Of a DNA stretch of 28,639 nt, positions 11,240 through 20,762 are shown one piece after another; positions within the stretch are counted from its first letter, which is position 1; every line of letters begins with the position of its first letter. The position numbers were made by a program, and so were the translations under genes. The DNA lies in the NCBI RefSeq assembly GCF_000485595.1, contig NW_014577075.1, positions 490,542 to 519,180 of the forward strand, read 5' to 3'. The notes under the pieces are model-generated. The model was given only the letters and a program-made list of their open reading frames with translations. It was not told the DNA's origin and did no database searches. This DNA is from Priapulus caudatus. Its lineage: Eukaryota; Priapulida; Priapulimorpha; Priapulimorphida; Priapulidae.

Positions 11240-11366
11240 CAGGCGACAGATATCCACATCCAAGTGGGGCGTTAAAGGCCCCGCTGGCGCAATAATACAC
11301 TGTGCAAGTGATGCAGCCTACTTTTCTTTGCTGGAGGCGGTATAACGTACAACCAAGGCTTACCAC

Positions 11367-11830
11367 ACACTACTATATAGGAGGCCTTAGGCCCCCTTTA
11401 CACATAATACTATATCTGTGGCGTTGATGGGCCGCCAGCATACACTATACTACAATACTATATAGATGGCATTAGGCCACCGTCATACAAATACTATATA
11501 TGCGGCCTTGGGCCCCCAGCATAAACTATTATTACAATACTATATAGGTGGCCTTAGGCCCCTGTCATACAAATACTATATATGTGGCCTTGGGCCCCCA
11601 TCATACACTATTATTACAATTCTATATAGGTGGCCTTAGTTAGGCACCCGTCATACAAATACTATATATGTGGCCTTGGGCCCCCATCATACACTATTCT
11701 ATTATTACAATTCTATATAGGTGCCTTAGACCCCCATCATACAAATTCTATACATGGGGCCTTGGGCCCCCATCATACACTATTAGTACAATGATATATA
11801 GGTGGCCTTAGGCCCCTGTCATACAAATAT
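11367..11830. repeat. about 82-bp dimeric minisatellite with GGCC palindromes
   Basis: Alternating half-units carry TATATAGGTGGCCTTAGGCC followed by CCTGTCATACAAATAC, and TATATATGTGGCCTTGGGCC followed by CCCATCATACACTATT. Corresponding words recur 82-90 bp apart (near 11547, 11629, 11719 and 11801). The first units are more divergent. Each half contains a GGCC..GGCC palindrome. The array lies wholly inside the inverted-repeat element. Confidence 0.85.
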
Positions 11831-12060
11831 AACGCCGGCAACACTATAACGTGCTACTAAAAACTTACCGAGTGCTGCACTGACGCTTGTCTTGTTTTTT
11901 TTCCTATTTAATGCTATATCTATGCCTATGGGTAATACAATCGGCATATACCAAGGTAACTTGTTTTAGCATTACTAAAATACGTAAACAAAAAGAACTA
12001 TTTTTGGTCGGGGAAGGATTATTGTCGGAGTGAGCTGACGGGGGCTGGAGGCCACCGGCG
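11831..12060. other. right arm of the inverted-repeat element
   Basis: Non-repetitive AT-rich DNA between the internal minisatellite and the right terminal repeat. No coding frame is seen. Confidence 0.4.
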
Positions 12061-12107
12061 GTGGACGAGGTGGCCTAAAGCCACGCTTGGATGTGGATAT
12101 AAGTCGC

Positions 12108-13560
12108 CTGCGCTACGCATACCAGCCAGTACACAATCTGTCTACGTTAGTGTGTTAGCGCATGCGCAATATCTCACCAGAGGAGTTATATTTTGTGATG
12201 AATATGCATTTAAAATGGTTAGGGGGTATCTCAGCATAGATTTCCCTAATAAACTTTTATCAGTAGACCTCTGTTTACAATTAGAAGACCGCTCTAGCAT
12301 GTAGGGTACAAAACACCTACTTTATGCCCTCGCGTCCTTCCCCTTGCCTCCCCTGTTCCTCGCTCAGCCTCCTTCTTCTTCTACCGCCCCCAGTTATATT
12401 CCCTGCCGCCTTTCCTCGGTCTCCCATCTCCTCTCCTTCGCAGTAAGCTATATTATGAAGTTTGCCACAGACGGCACTGCACGCCTAACACTGTGCGCGC
12501 GCATGCGCAATATCTCCCGGGAGAAATCGTATTTTGCAAAGATTATGCATTTAGAATAAAAGAGGAGTTATTCTAGCATAGATTTATATGATAACATTCC
12601 ATCAGTAGGCATCATTTAAGAAATAGGAGGAAGACATTGCATGTAAGGTAACCGCTGCGTATACCAGCCAGTACACAATCTGGCGATGTTAGTGTGTTAG
12701 TGCATGCGCAATATATCACCAGAGAAGTTATATTTTGTCCTTTTGTCCTTTAATCTTTGAAATCGTATTTTGCAAAGATTATGCATTTAAAATAAAGAGG
12801 AGTTATCTCAGCATAGATTTATATGATAACGTTCCATCAGTAGACATCACTTAAGAAATAGGAGGAAGACTTTGCATATAAGCTCCCAGCTGCGTATACC
12901 AGCCAGTACACAATCTGGCTATGTTAGTGTGTTAGCGCATGCGCAATATCTCACCAGAGGAGTTATATTTGATGATGAATATGCATTTAAAATGGTTAGG
13001 GGGTATCTCAGCATAGATTTCCGTAATAAACTTTTATCAGTAATCCTGTGTATGTAATTAGGAGAGCGCCCTAGCATGTAGGGTATAAAACACCTACGTT
13101 ATGCCCTCGCGTCGTTCCCCTTGCCTCCTCCTGTCCCTCGCTCAGAATCCTTCTTTTTCTACCGCCCCAGCTATCTTTCCTGCAGCCTTTCCTTAGTCTC
13201 CCATCCCCTCTCTCCCTCAGCAAGCTATATTATTAAGTTTGCCTTAGACGGCACTGTACGCCTAACACGGTGCGCGCGCATGCGCAATATCACCCGAGAG
13301 AAATCGTATTTTCCAAAGATTATGCATTTAAAATAAAGAGGAGTTATCCTAGCATAGATTTATATAATAACATATTATCTGTAGACATCATTTAAAAAAT
13401 AGGAGGAAGACCTTTCATATAAGCTCTCAGCTGCGTATACCAGCCAGTACACAATCTGGCTACGTTAGTGTGTTAGCGCATGCGCAATATCTTACCAGAG
13501 GAGTTATATTTGATGATGAATATACATTTAAAATGGTTAGTGGGTATCTCAGCATAGATT
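12108..13560. repeat. 541-bp tandem repeat (satellite-like), about 3 units including one shortened
   Basis: The word ACCAGCCAGTACACAATCTG starts at 12121, 12663, 12899 and 13439, giving spacings of 542, 236 and 540 bp. Each full unit contains two diverged half-repeats of about 110 bp. Both begin near GCGCATGCGCAATATC and contain ATATGCATTTAAAAT or TTATGCATTTA and AGCATAGATTT. A pyrimidine-rich stretch lies between them. The array starts against the right end of the inverted-repeat element and is cut off at about 13561. Open frames of about 70 codons recur once per unit, but I do not consider them genes. Confidence 0.9.
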
Positions 13561-13564
13561 TCAA

Positions 13565-13660
13565 TGCATACATGCATGGATAGATGGATGAATGGATGAA
13601 TGGAGAAAAATGGGTAAATGGATGGATGAATCAATAGGTAGAAGTGTCGGTGGATGGATA
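13565..13660. repeat. remnant of the intron-2 GGAT array
   Basis: Short GGAT-type sequence (TGCATACATGCATGGATAG onward) matching the right edge of the array at 5290-5345. The remaining kilobase of the array seen in copy 1 is missing, and the 541-bp satellite takes its place. Confidence 0.85.
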
Positions 13661-13724
13661 GTTGGATAGATAAAAAAAGAAATAGTGGCAGATCGATAGT
13701 GTGATACAGGTAGTTTTTGCGTAC

Positions 13725-13880
13725 CTTGCTTCGGTTTTCTCCTTTTTAAAATTCGATATGGAAACCATATGTTTTGGGCGTACGATGACGATAGAGAAAT
13801 ATGCTTTCATCGCTGGTTCATCCATACATGGGAAAGCCTGGCGGGCGTCCACTGCCTCCATCTGACTGCTCGCCACCCAC
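13725..13880 (-). CDS. M1 aminopeptidase (APN-like), exon 2, clean copy
   Basis: Encodes the segment joining the end of exon 1 to the conserved F-P-C-M-D-E-P-A-M-K-A motif of the M1 N-terminal domain. The order is W-V-A-S-S-Q-M-E-A-V-D-A-R-Q-A, then FPCMDEPAMKA, then F-S-I-V-I-V-R-P. The acceptor is GATTGAG|G ending at 13881 and the donor is AG|GTACGC at 13724. The exon is 156 nt. It begins with one base completing an Arg codon split with exon 1 (AG|G) and ends with two bases of the next split codon. Joining the phases gives an uninterrupted frame G-F-Y-R-T-Q-Y ... H-L-R-W-V-A-S-S. The Cys-Met-Asp-Glu-Pro variant of the usual C-W/F-DEP is within family range. No exon 3 follows on the left, where satellite DNA begins 165 bp away. 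Confidence 0.9.
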
Positions 13881-14551
13881 CTCAATCACAGCGTAAAAAT
13901 AGGGCAAATTAAATCAAACTTATTGCGATGGTGAGAGATTGATAAACAACCCAACTGTCAACTTGACAGACAATAATATAAATTTCCATATAGATTCTCT
14001 CCCTCACGCGTGGCTCTAGCACGCTAGCACTCTACTTGTTAACTCAACCGTTATACGAATTATACGGAACGTACGTACAAGCGTACCCCAACCCAATCTT
14101 CATAGATCTGTATTCCATGTTAGAAATCGCATAGTTACACTCGCTATGACGCATTGCACGACCCTCTGCGTGCTACACGTGTAACAACACTAGCTCCTTA
14201 TCTCTCTCCATATCTCCCCACCATTTCTTCACATGTCTACTCGTTAAAATTTGTATGTTTCCTTTGAGCGGCTCATTAGAAGCAACGTGTAGAAATAGAA
14301 GTGCGGTTTTTCGTTGGCTTCCTTTTTGTGCAGCCCACCTCTAAGACACTCTCGCACTTACTGCAAACAAAAGCGCGAAACCACACCTGTCCTTGTCGCA
14401 AGTTGATTTCATAATTGCATCGTAATACCTTCTCGTTCCTTTTCTTTTCGCGTTGGGTACAACTCAATCGTGACGAAGGCAGAATTAAACTATATAAAAC
14501 GACACGGTAATCGCTGTATAGCATCTACCGTTGACGCGTTTTTTTTTTTAC
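13881..14551 (-). other. aminopeptidase intron 1, clean copy
   Basis: A 671-bp intron between the donor AAG|GTAAAAA at 14551 and the acceptor at 13881. It is AT-rich with no other feature and is homologous to 5695-6507. The run of T on the plus strand at 14540-14549 is the A tract just inside the donor. Confidence 0.8.
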
Positions 14552-15303
14552 CTTAAGTGACCTGAACTATTCTTGTATTGCGTCCGGTAGAAGCCTCTTG
14601 GCGTTTCCTTCAGAATTCCCGCGAAATCGACGTACAGCTCATAGTCGGTTGCCTCCGTCAGGTTGCCGTCGAGTTTGATGATGAGGAACTCCTGCTCTTT
14701 GTCGACGTCGAACGACAGCAGCGCCGGCGGCGTCACCGCTTGCTGTCCCGACGCGATCGTCAGCGTCAGCGTCGTCTCGTTTATCGTCAGGTCGCGCGCG
14801 TGCAGCGTGATGTTGGAGCCTGGCTTCGCGCAGGTGAACGACAGTCGCAGCTTGCCGACAAAGCGAAACGTGCCGTCGTTCAGATACGGCTGCAGCTCGA
14901 TCTCGTAGTTCGTTGGCACGATGTGCGTCGGAAGCCGCGCGGCGACTGCCGACTTCGATTTCCCTTCCGCTCCTCCTTCGGGTTCCGCTTCCGGCTTCCC
15001 TTCCGGTTCCGCTTCCGGCTCACCTTCCGGCTTTCCTTCCGGTTTTCCTCGCGGCCCCGGTTCCGGCTTCCCCTTTCCCTGCACGGCGCCGTCGCGCGCG
15101 CCGATCCGCGGCTGCTGCCGACCGCCTGCGTCGGATCGCGGGACGGTGTAGGCGACGATGAGACCGACGGCGACGAGCGCGGCGAGGACGAGTAGCGTGA
15201 CGATGACGATGACGGCTGTTGAGCAGAAGCAGCCGCCTCGGCGACCGCCGAACATGCGCTCGCTCTCCTTGCTGACGGAGAATGCTTCCGAATCCGTGTA
15301 CAT
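14552..15303 (-). CDS. M1 aminopeptidase (APN-like), exon 1: membrane anchor, stalk and N-terminal domain
   Basis: The first coding exon of a type II membrane zinc aminopeptidase that trims N-terminal residues from peptides outside the cell. It encodes 250 codons plus two bases. Residues 1-28 are a short cytosolic tail with G-G-R-R-G-G-C-F-C. Residues about 29-54 form a hydrophobic signal-anchor (T-A-V-I-V-I-V-T-L-L-V-L). Residues about 55-120 are a low-complexity Pro/Glu/Gly/Lys stalk (K-P-E-G-E-P-E repeats). The M1 beta domain starts at R-L-P-T-H-I-V-P-T-N-Y-E-I-E-L and runs through G-F-Y-R-T-Q-Y. There are several Asn-x-Ser/Thr sites (N-I-T, N-E-T, N-L-T, N-S-S). The Met at 15303 is the first after an in-frame TAA at 15328-15330, with G at position -3. 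The donor is AAG|GTAAAA. The zinc-binding HExxH exons are not in the window. Orthology to vertebrate ANPEP specifically cannot be claimed. Confidence 0.93.
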
Positions 15304-15405
15304 GTCGGCGGTGGCGTGACTGCTAGATTAGTATCTCATATAGGATCGGCTTACGTCTAGCTATAGAGCTATTTCACACTCTCGCTCCCTGCATGTCTCT
15401 CACGC
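15304..15405. other. 5' flank of aminopeptidase exon 1, clean copy
   Basis: Upstream sequence between the start codon and the CT microsatellite, containing the in-frame TAA at 15328-15330. No TATA box or initiator can be called with confidence. A 5' UTR or proximal promoter is expected here. Confidence 0.4.
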
Positions 15406-15410
15406 GCGCG

Positions 15411-15473
<63 letters not shown>

Positions 15474-15740
15474 CCTCCGCTCTCTGTCTCTCGCTCGCTT
15501 CTCTGTCTCTCATCTGCCTTCTCTTCCCTCTCGCTCGCTCTCTCCTCTCCGCTCTCTCTCTCTCTTCTTCTCTCCTCTCTCTCTCTCTCTCTTTCTCTGA
15601 TGTCTCTCAGCTCGGCTCTCTGTCTCTCGCGTCGCTCTCTGTCTCGTCGGCCTCGTTCTCTGTCTCTCTCGCGTTCTCTTCCTCTCTGCTTCTCTCCTAT
15701 GTTCGCTTGCGTCCCTTTCTCTGCTCACTTCTGTCCGTTG
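15406..15740. repeat. CT/GA microsatellite, right copy
   Basis: A (CG)n stub at 15402-15412, then a pure (CT)n run to about 15470, then degenerate CT with G interruptions. The Ser/Leu and Arg/Glu frames are repeat translations. It lies within about 100 bp upstream of the aminopeptidase start codon, in both copies. Confidence 0.92.
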
Positions 15741-16325
15741 TTCTTCATTACTATTCCGAGATTCTCTGCGCCGTCTGTTTTTTATCGCATTCTCACACAA
15801 ACACAGACACTACCTTACGATCAACACCATATTGACAAGCTTTTTCACAGCGGGACGAATAGTGTATGCGCAATACAAGAGAGAAACCGGTAAGCTATTC
15901 CTCGTGGGCGCGTTGGGGGTGGACCGAGCGCGGAACGGCTGTGTTGAGGGCGACGCAAGCATTCTTTTACCCGTGATCGTTTATGGGGGCATCGCGGCGT
16001 CGCATTGAGTTAGACCGATCGTCGACGGAAGATTCGCAGCTAGTGATGGGAGAATATCGGAGAGTTGTGGGCTGCCTCGGTGTGCCATATGGACACTGCA
16101 ATGCTCCGGGCACGGGCGGTACATGCTCTTCGGGCCATGTAATCGGTCCAGTAAATCTCAGTTAGCCCATCTCAGTTGATCTACGGGGTGTGTCCTCTAG
16201 CCCCTTACGCAATACGTTGTCATGTCTTATAAACCCAAGTGAATCATCTCATAGCAATTTTGACGCATGGCCCATAGCGTCTCCCGTGTCGTTTAGGCCG
16301 ACCACGCTCGATTACTTTCACACAA
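15741..16325. other. unique block between CT and CA microsatellites, right copy
   Basis: Homologous to 7791-8345 but with many single-base differences. No shared reading frame exists between the two copies, so I call no gene. Confidence 0.55.
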
Positions 16326-16800
16326 TGGCCACAGCACACGCACACGCGGACACGCACACGCACACGCCTCACACGCGACACGCACCCGCGGCTACGCACA
16401 CGCGACACGCACACGCACGACTCGCACACGCACACGCACACCGCACACGCACACTGGCACACGCACCGCCACCGTATTGCACGACGCACCACACACACAC
16501 ACACACACAGCACACACACACAGAAACCCACACCACAGCACACACACACACACACCACACCACCACACACACACACACACACACCCACACACACACGCAC
16601 GCACGTGCACGCACACACGCACACACACATCAGCACTTGCACACACCACACACACCATCACACACATTCTCAAAGCACGTAGGCCACACGCACGCACACA
16701 CGCACGACCATGCAGGCCACACGCGCTATCGCACACTGAATGCACGCCAGCACTACGCACGCACACATGCAACGCACACATGCACTCAAGCACGCAGTCT
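16326..16800. repeat. CA microsatellite, right copy
   Basis: (CA)n with CACG variants, aligned with 8346-8870. His/Thr and Cys/Val frames are artefacts. Confidence 0.92.
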
Positions 16801-18264
16801 ACACGGGCAAAAGCTGTTATCAGTTACCACGTCTTCAAGCGCGGTGTTTCTATGGCTCTGCATAAGATTAGCGAATACGTAAGTCGGTGGTGTTATTTCC
16901 ACCACAGATTGCGCGCTGCAGAGTTATATAGATAAAAAGGACTCTAAGCTGCCACACGCTATATATTATATAGGCCCTTATACAAGAATCAAGACCCATG
17001 TGTTTGATATATATTCTATCGCTGCACGTATTTCTATTGCACCCTTCCTCCGCGAATTGTTCGTACTGTGACTGGAATGGCATTAACTATTACTTATTGT
17101 GAATATGCCATGAAAAACTATACCGTGTTTCCTGCTATTTAGAAGTTAAGTGTGTTCTAAACAAGAAAAGGATATAAAAAATTGCTTATTAACGTACATC
17201 TTTCGCAAATCCACGTTCGACCACGTAGCTCAACGATACCATTTAGCCGTGATATATTTCTTAATCATGATCTATACTTCAAGATATTGGGTCAAAACCT
17301 AAATGAAAAAAAGCGGCTCCCCGCTTATCAACACATCCGAACATTGAAATTTATGCAAACACTAATTAATCTTAAAGTAATTCACTTATTTCTACCTAAG
17401 TGACAGTGGGCATACGTTTTCCTTTTAGGAAAATCTTATAAATCTCTTAGAACACGCTCCCATATATGCGAACATAATGTCACTGCGTAACACAAATTTA
17501 TTACCAAACTTTAATTATCAAAGGCGCCTCTCGCCAGTCACAGAATCTCATTATTACTAATCATTATGCGTTGATTTCATCGATTAAATAAAACTAACTG
17601 CCGTGCTTGTCTTCAAAAATGGCATCATAATCAATCTGTATGAGCGTTTAACGGCAGGGGTGCCGTAAATTCAGTTTTTCGCAACAAAAATATAAACAAC
17701 AATAACATCGTTTCTGTATGCCTTTCACCCTGGACTGTTCATTAATCACACTCGGGGGTGAAACACACTCGATGAGCACATGTATTCACTGCGCTTCTGG
17801 TCCTGTTTGGCCGCTCTCTGTTAAACATCCTCCGTATATCTCGACTGGACTACTTGACGGGCTCTGACACCCGCCGCCGGTGCCTAATGTACAGATATGT
17901 ACATTCTCGGCCAGCAAGGTCCGCCTTCATGTTTTACTCGATTATATCCTACACATGAGTCTAGACTAACTAGGACCACCGAAGTGCCCAAACCGCTGTT
18001 TATGGTTTTCAACCTTCCCTCGCAGAGATTATTTGACGATAACGGGGGCGGTATGCGCCGCCCCTTGTGCGGGACAACTGACATAAGCACAATCAATCCC
18101 TTTCCTCATGCGTGCGTCAAGGTAAACTCTCATCTGCCAAAATACCGCGAGTCAGCCGTTAAGTAAGAGGTTCAGGGTACCGTTTAGTACTATATGATTT
18201 TAGGCACATGCGTCTATTAGACAAGCGGTAACTGTGCGCGATATTTGAACCGTTTTCTGCTAAT
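16801..18264. other. gene-free flank, right copy (noisy)
   Basis: Aligns throughout with 8871-10247. It contains many extra C and G bases relative to copy 1 (for example TCCACGTTCGACCACG against TCACGTTCGACACG). It has a single copy of the 38-bp motif that is duplicated in copy 1. No exon is supported. Confidence 0.6.
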
Positions 18265-18390
18265 CGTACGGATCGCCGTCACTCGGCGACGGGTGTCTGA
18301 TGGGAGCGGCCATGCGGGTTGTCTGTAATGGTACGGCCTACCCCACTGGGGCCCGGGTCCCGCTGTTCTGTATCGCGTACGGGTATTCTG
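18265..18390. repeat. 17-bp repeat region, right copy, disrupted
   Basis: Position-equivalent of 10248-10316. Fragments such as GTACGG, GTGTCTG and GGGAGCGG remain, but the 17-bp period is lost through insertions. Confidence 0.5.
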
Positions 18391-18589
18391 TAAGTGCAAG
18401 TATCGGAGTCATACACTATTCCTTGCTCCCACCGATTTCGTGCATGACGCTCAGTCCGTTTTGTATGCACGTGTACCCGGTGTAAGGCTCCACCCCTACA
18501 CACATAGTCTACACATAGGTGTAATTCAGTACTGCCGCCGCCGATGTCCACCGCGATTACAATCTCTATCCCCGTGCGCTCCCCCCCAA

Positions 18590-19690
18590 ACAGCGTTCCG
18601 TAGATGGCGCTCTGCGGGCGGGTGGTTCATTCATGTGTTACGAACGTCTTAGATTGATCGTGTGTGTTCATAACATGTTACGCACGTCATGTAGATGCTG
18701 TCGGTGTTTAATGTTTACGACGTCTGTAGCGACCCTACGCTGTGTGTGTGTCACATGTTTCACGACGTCCTGTAGATGTTGGTCGTTCACATGTTTACGA
18801 CGTCGTTAGATGTGTTCGTGTGCTTTCACATGTTTACGGCTGTCCGTCGCTGACCCACTGTGTTGGTGCTTATACACTCGTTCTTTTACCCGACCGTTCT
18901 GTAGATGTGTGGTGTTCACATGTTTACGACGACCACCGTCTGTAGCATGCTTGTTCGGAGATCTCGCTCGCCCCTCGTTCTGTTTACATCTTTTACGCAG
19001 GCCGCTTCCCGTAGCCATGCGTGCGTGCTTCACATTGTTTTTACGACGTCTGTAGGAATGTGTGGTGCTTCACTATGTTTTACGACGTCTGCTAGATGCT
19101 TTGTGGTGTCACAAATTGTTTACGGCCGTCTGGTAGTATGTGTGGTGTTTACATGTTACGGCTGTCCGTAGTATGTGTGGTGTTCAGCATGTTTACGGGC
19201 CGTCCGTTCAGATGTGTGGTGTTTTCACATGTTTACGAGCGTCCGTAGTATTGTGTGTGTGTGTCACATGTTTACGACGTCTGTAGATGTTTGGGTTCAC
19301 ATGTTTACGGGCCGTCCGTAGAATGTGTGGTTTTCACATGTTTACGGCGTCCGTAGATGTGTGGTGTTCACATGTTTACGACGTCTGTAGATGTGTGGTG
19401 TTCACATGTTTACGGCGTCCGTAGATGTGTGGTGTTCACATGTTTACGACGTCTGTAGATGTGTGGTGTTTACATGTTTACGACGTCTGTAGATGTGTGG
19501 TGTTCACATTTTTACGGCGTCTGTAGATGTGTGGTGTTCACATGTTTACGACGTCTGTAGATGTGTGGTGTTCACATGTTTATGACGTCTGTAGATGTGT
19601 GGTGTTCACATGTTTACGACGTCTGTAGATGTGTGGTGTTTACATGTTTACGACGTCTATAGGTGTATGGTGTTCATATGATTACGGCGT
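18590..19690. repeat. 34-bp minisatellite, long array (about 30 units)
   Basis: The unit contains TTTACGACGTCTGTAGATG and then TGTGGTGTTCACATG, with a 34-bp period (for example 19353, 19387 and 19421). Units are irregular from 18590 to about 19330 and exactly periodic from 19330 to 19690, showing a change in sequence quality inside one array. Most units alternate GACGTC and GGCGTC, with CCGTAG or CTGTAG. Open frames through it are repeat translations. Confidence 0.92.
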
Positions 19691-20762
19691 CTGGGCAAGC
19701 GATGACTCATCGTCTCACTGACATATATTTTTCCGTTTGATAGCATAGTGATTGATAATATTCAGGTTTTATGTATTCCGTGCACGTTATCAACGTTTGA
19801 TCGCGACATTTCGCGTTGGTTGACATTTGTCGCCGTCTCTTATGAACCCGGTTTATATTATAATATAACTAATATATATAAATAATATATACTTTTATAT
19901 AATTATATATGTAAGTCCAAGATTATTTTCAAGGCAACATGTCACACGAATGCAAAATTGGCTAATCAAACCTCTTAGATATCTACGAAACCATTGCTAG
20001 TGCTATGACAAGCATTGCACTTTGTCTAATGCCGTGACAACATGATCAAATGCAGCGTAAAATGATCAGATCGTGTGGAATTTTAATGATACCATATTTA
20101 AGTTTCGGCCTTAATGAAACGTATGTGCCGGCGCTCGGTACGGTTTTTTATTCACGCTGAAGGTAGACCGCTGTTATAAGTCACGTTTTCCGATTACTCA
20201 CAGAGCCCAATGTTAATATTCCTTTTCACTGCAAAATCTGACGAAGATTTACGTTTTTATCGATTTCCGGGGTTATCTGGAATTTCGATCAACAGTTCCC
20301 TTAAGTGCGTCTATATCAATATGCGGTATGTCCTTAAGGGTGACTTGCGCCATCGTAAAAACAGTGGAAATGCTTGTTCTCATTACTAAAATCTAATTGG
20401 AATTTAAAATCAGGTTAATTAACTTGATCTTGAACTACTGGAAAAGAGAAGAATGTTTAGCTGATGAGTTATATACGCTACGTGTATTACATACATGAGC
20501 CGATTTCTAACTCGACTGTAGTACTTATTGGTAAACAGACTATGAAAGCCATAATATTAATGTCCAAGAGTAACACAGTACATTCTTGACATGATACTGT
20601 TAATTAAATATTTGATCTTACCTAATCAGTATGGTACATATATAGATTTAAGTTTATACATCATTATATTATTACAAATATAATGATTTGTAGAAATAAT
20701 TCAAAACAACAGCCTGGCACGTTTGTCAAATATCTTGAGCAAGTTTTTATATTGGATGCAGC
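19691..20762. other. gene-free AT-rich intergenic sequence
   Basis: Clean, non-repetitive sequence with an AT run at 19855-19912. It has no open frame over 60 codons and no recognised exon. It lies between the duplicated segment and the 3' end of the receptor gene. Confidence 0.6.

Larger units (their letters stand above)
11240..12110. mobile_element. 871-bp element with imperfect terminal inverted repeats
   Basis: The left end reads CAGGCGACAGATATCCACAT and continues CCAAG. The reverse complement of the right end reads CAGGCGACTTATATCCACAT and continues CCAAG. These agree at 23 of the first 25 positions, and similarity extends into a GGC..TTA..GGCC block. There is no transposase frame, so this would be a non-autonomous element. 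No target-site duplication is evident (left flank AATATCAA, right flank CGCTACGC). The interior is dominated by a minisatellite whose GGCCTTAGGCC palindromes resemble the subterminal GTGGCCTAAAGCCAC of the right end. The family is unassigned. A fortuitous inverted pair of satellite fragments is the alternative. Confidence 0.55.
13561..19690. repeat. segmental duplication, copy 2 (right)
   Basis: Colinear with 5283-10555. The left half (13561-15405) is clean, with intact frames and splice phases. From the CT microsatellite to about 19330 it is longer and noisier than copy 1. For example, the stretch between GCGCTGCA and CCAAACAG is about 1670 bp here and about 1500 bp in copy 1. From 19330 on, the minisatellite is regular again. 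Its left boundary joins the 541-bp repeat directly to a remnant of the GGAT array. Confidence 0.9.

Noticed and set aside
11178-11366. 62-codon open frame as a missing aminopeptidase exon
   Set aside because: Peptide lacks GAMEN, HExxH or NEGFA motifs and overlaps the end of the inverted-repeat element.
14578-15195. 205-codon open frame on the plus strand
   Set aside because: Antisense shadow of aminopeptidase exon 1, whose minus-strand frame carries the membrane anchor and M1 motifs.
15393-15893. 166-codon Ser/Leu/Arg-rich open frame
   Set aside because: Translation of the CT microsatellite and flank, with no family features and no agreement with the other copy.
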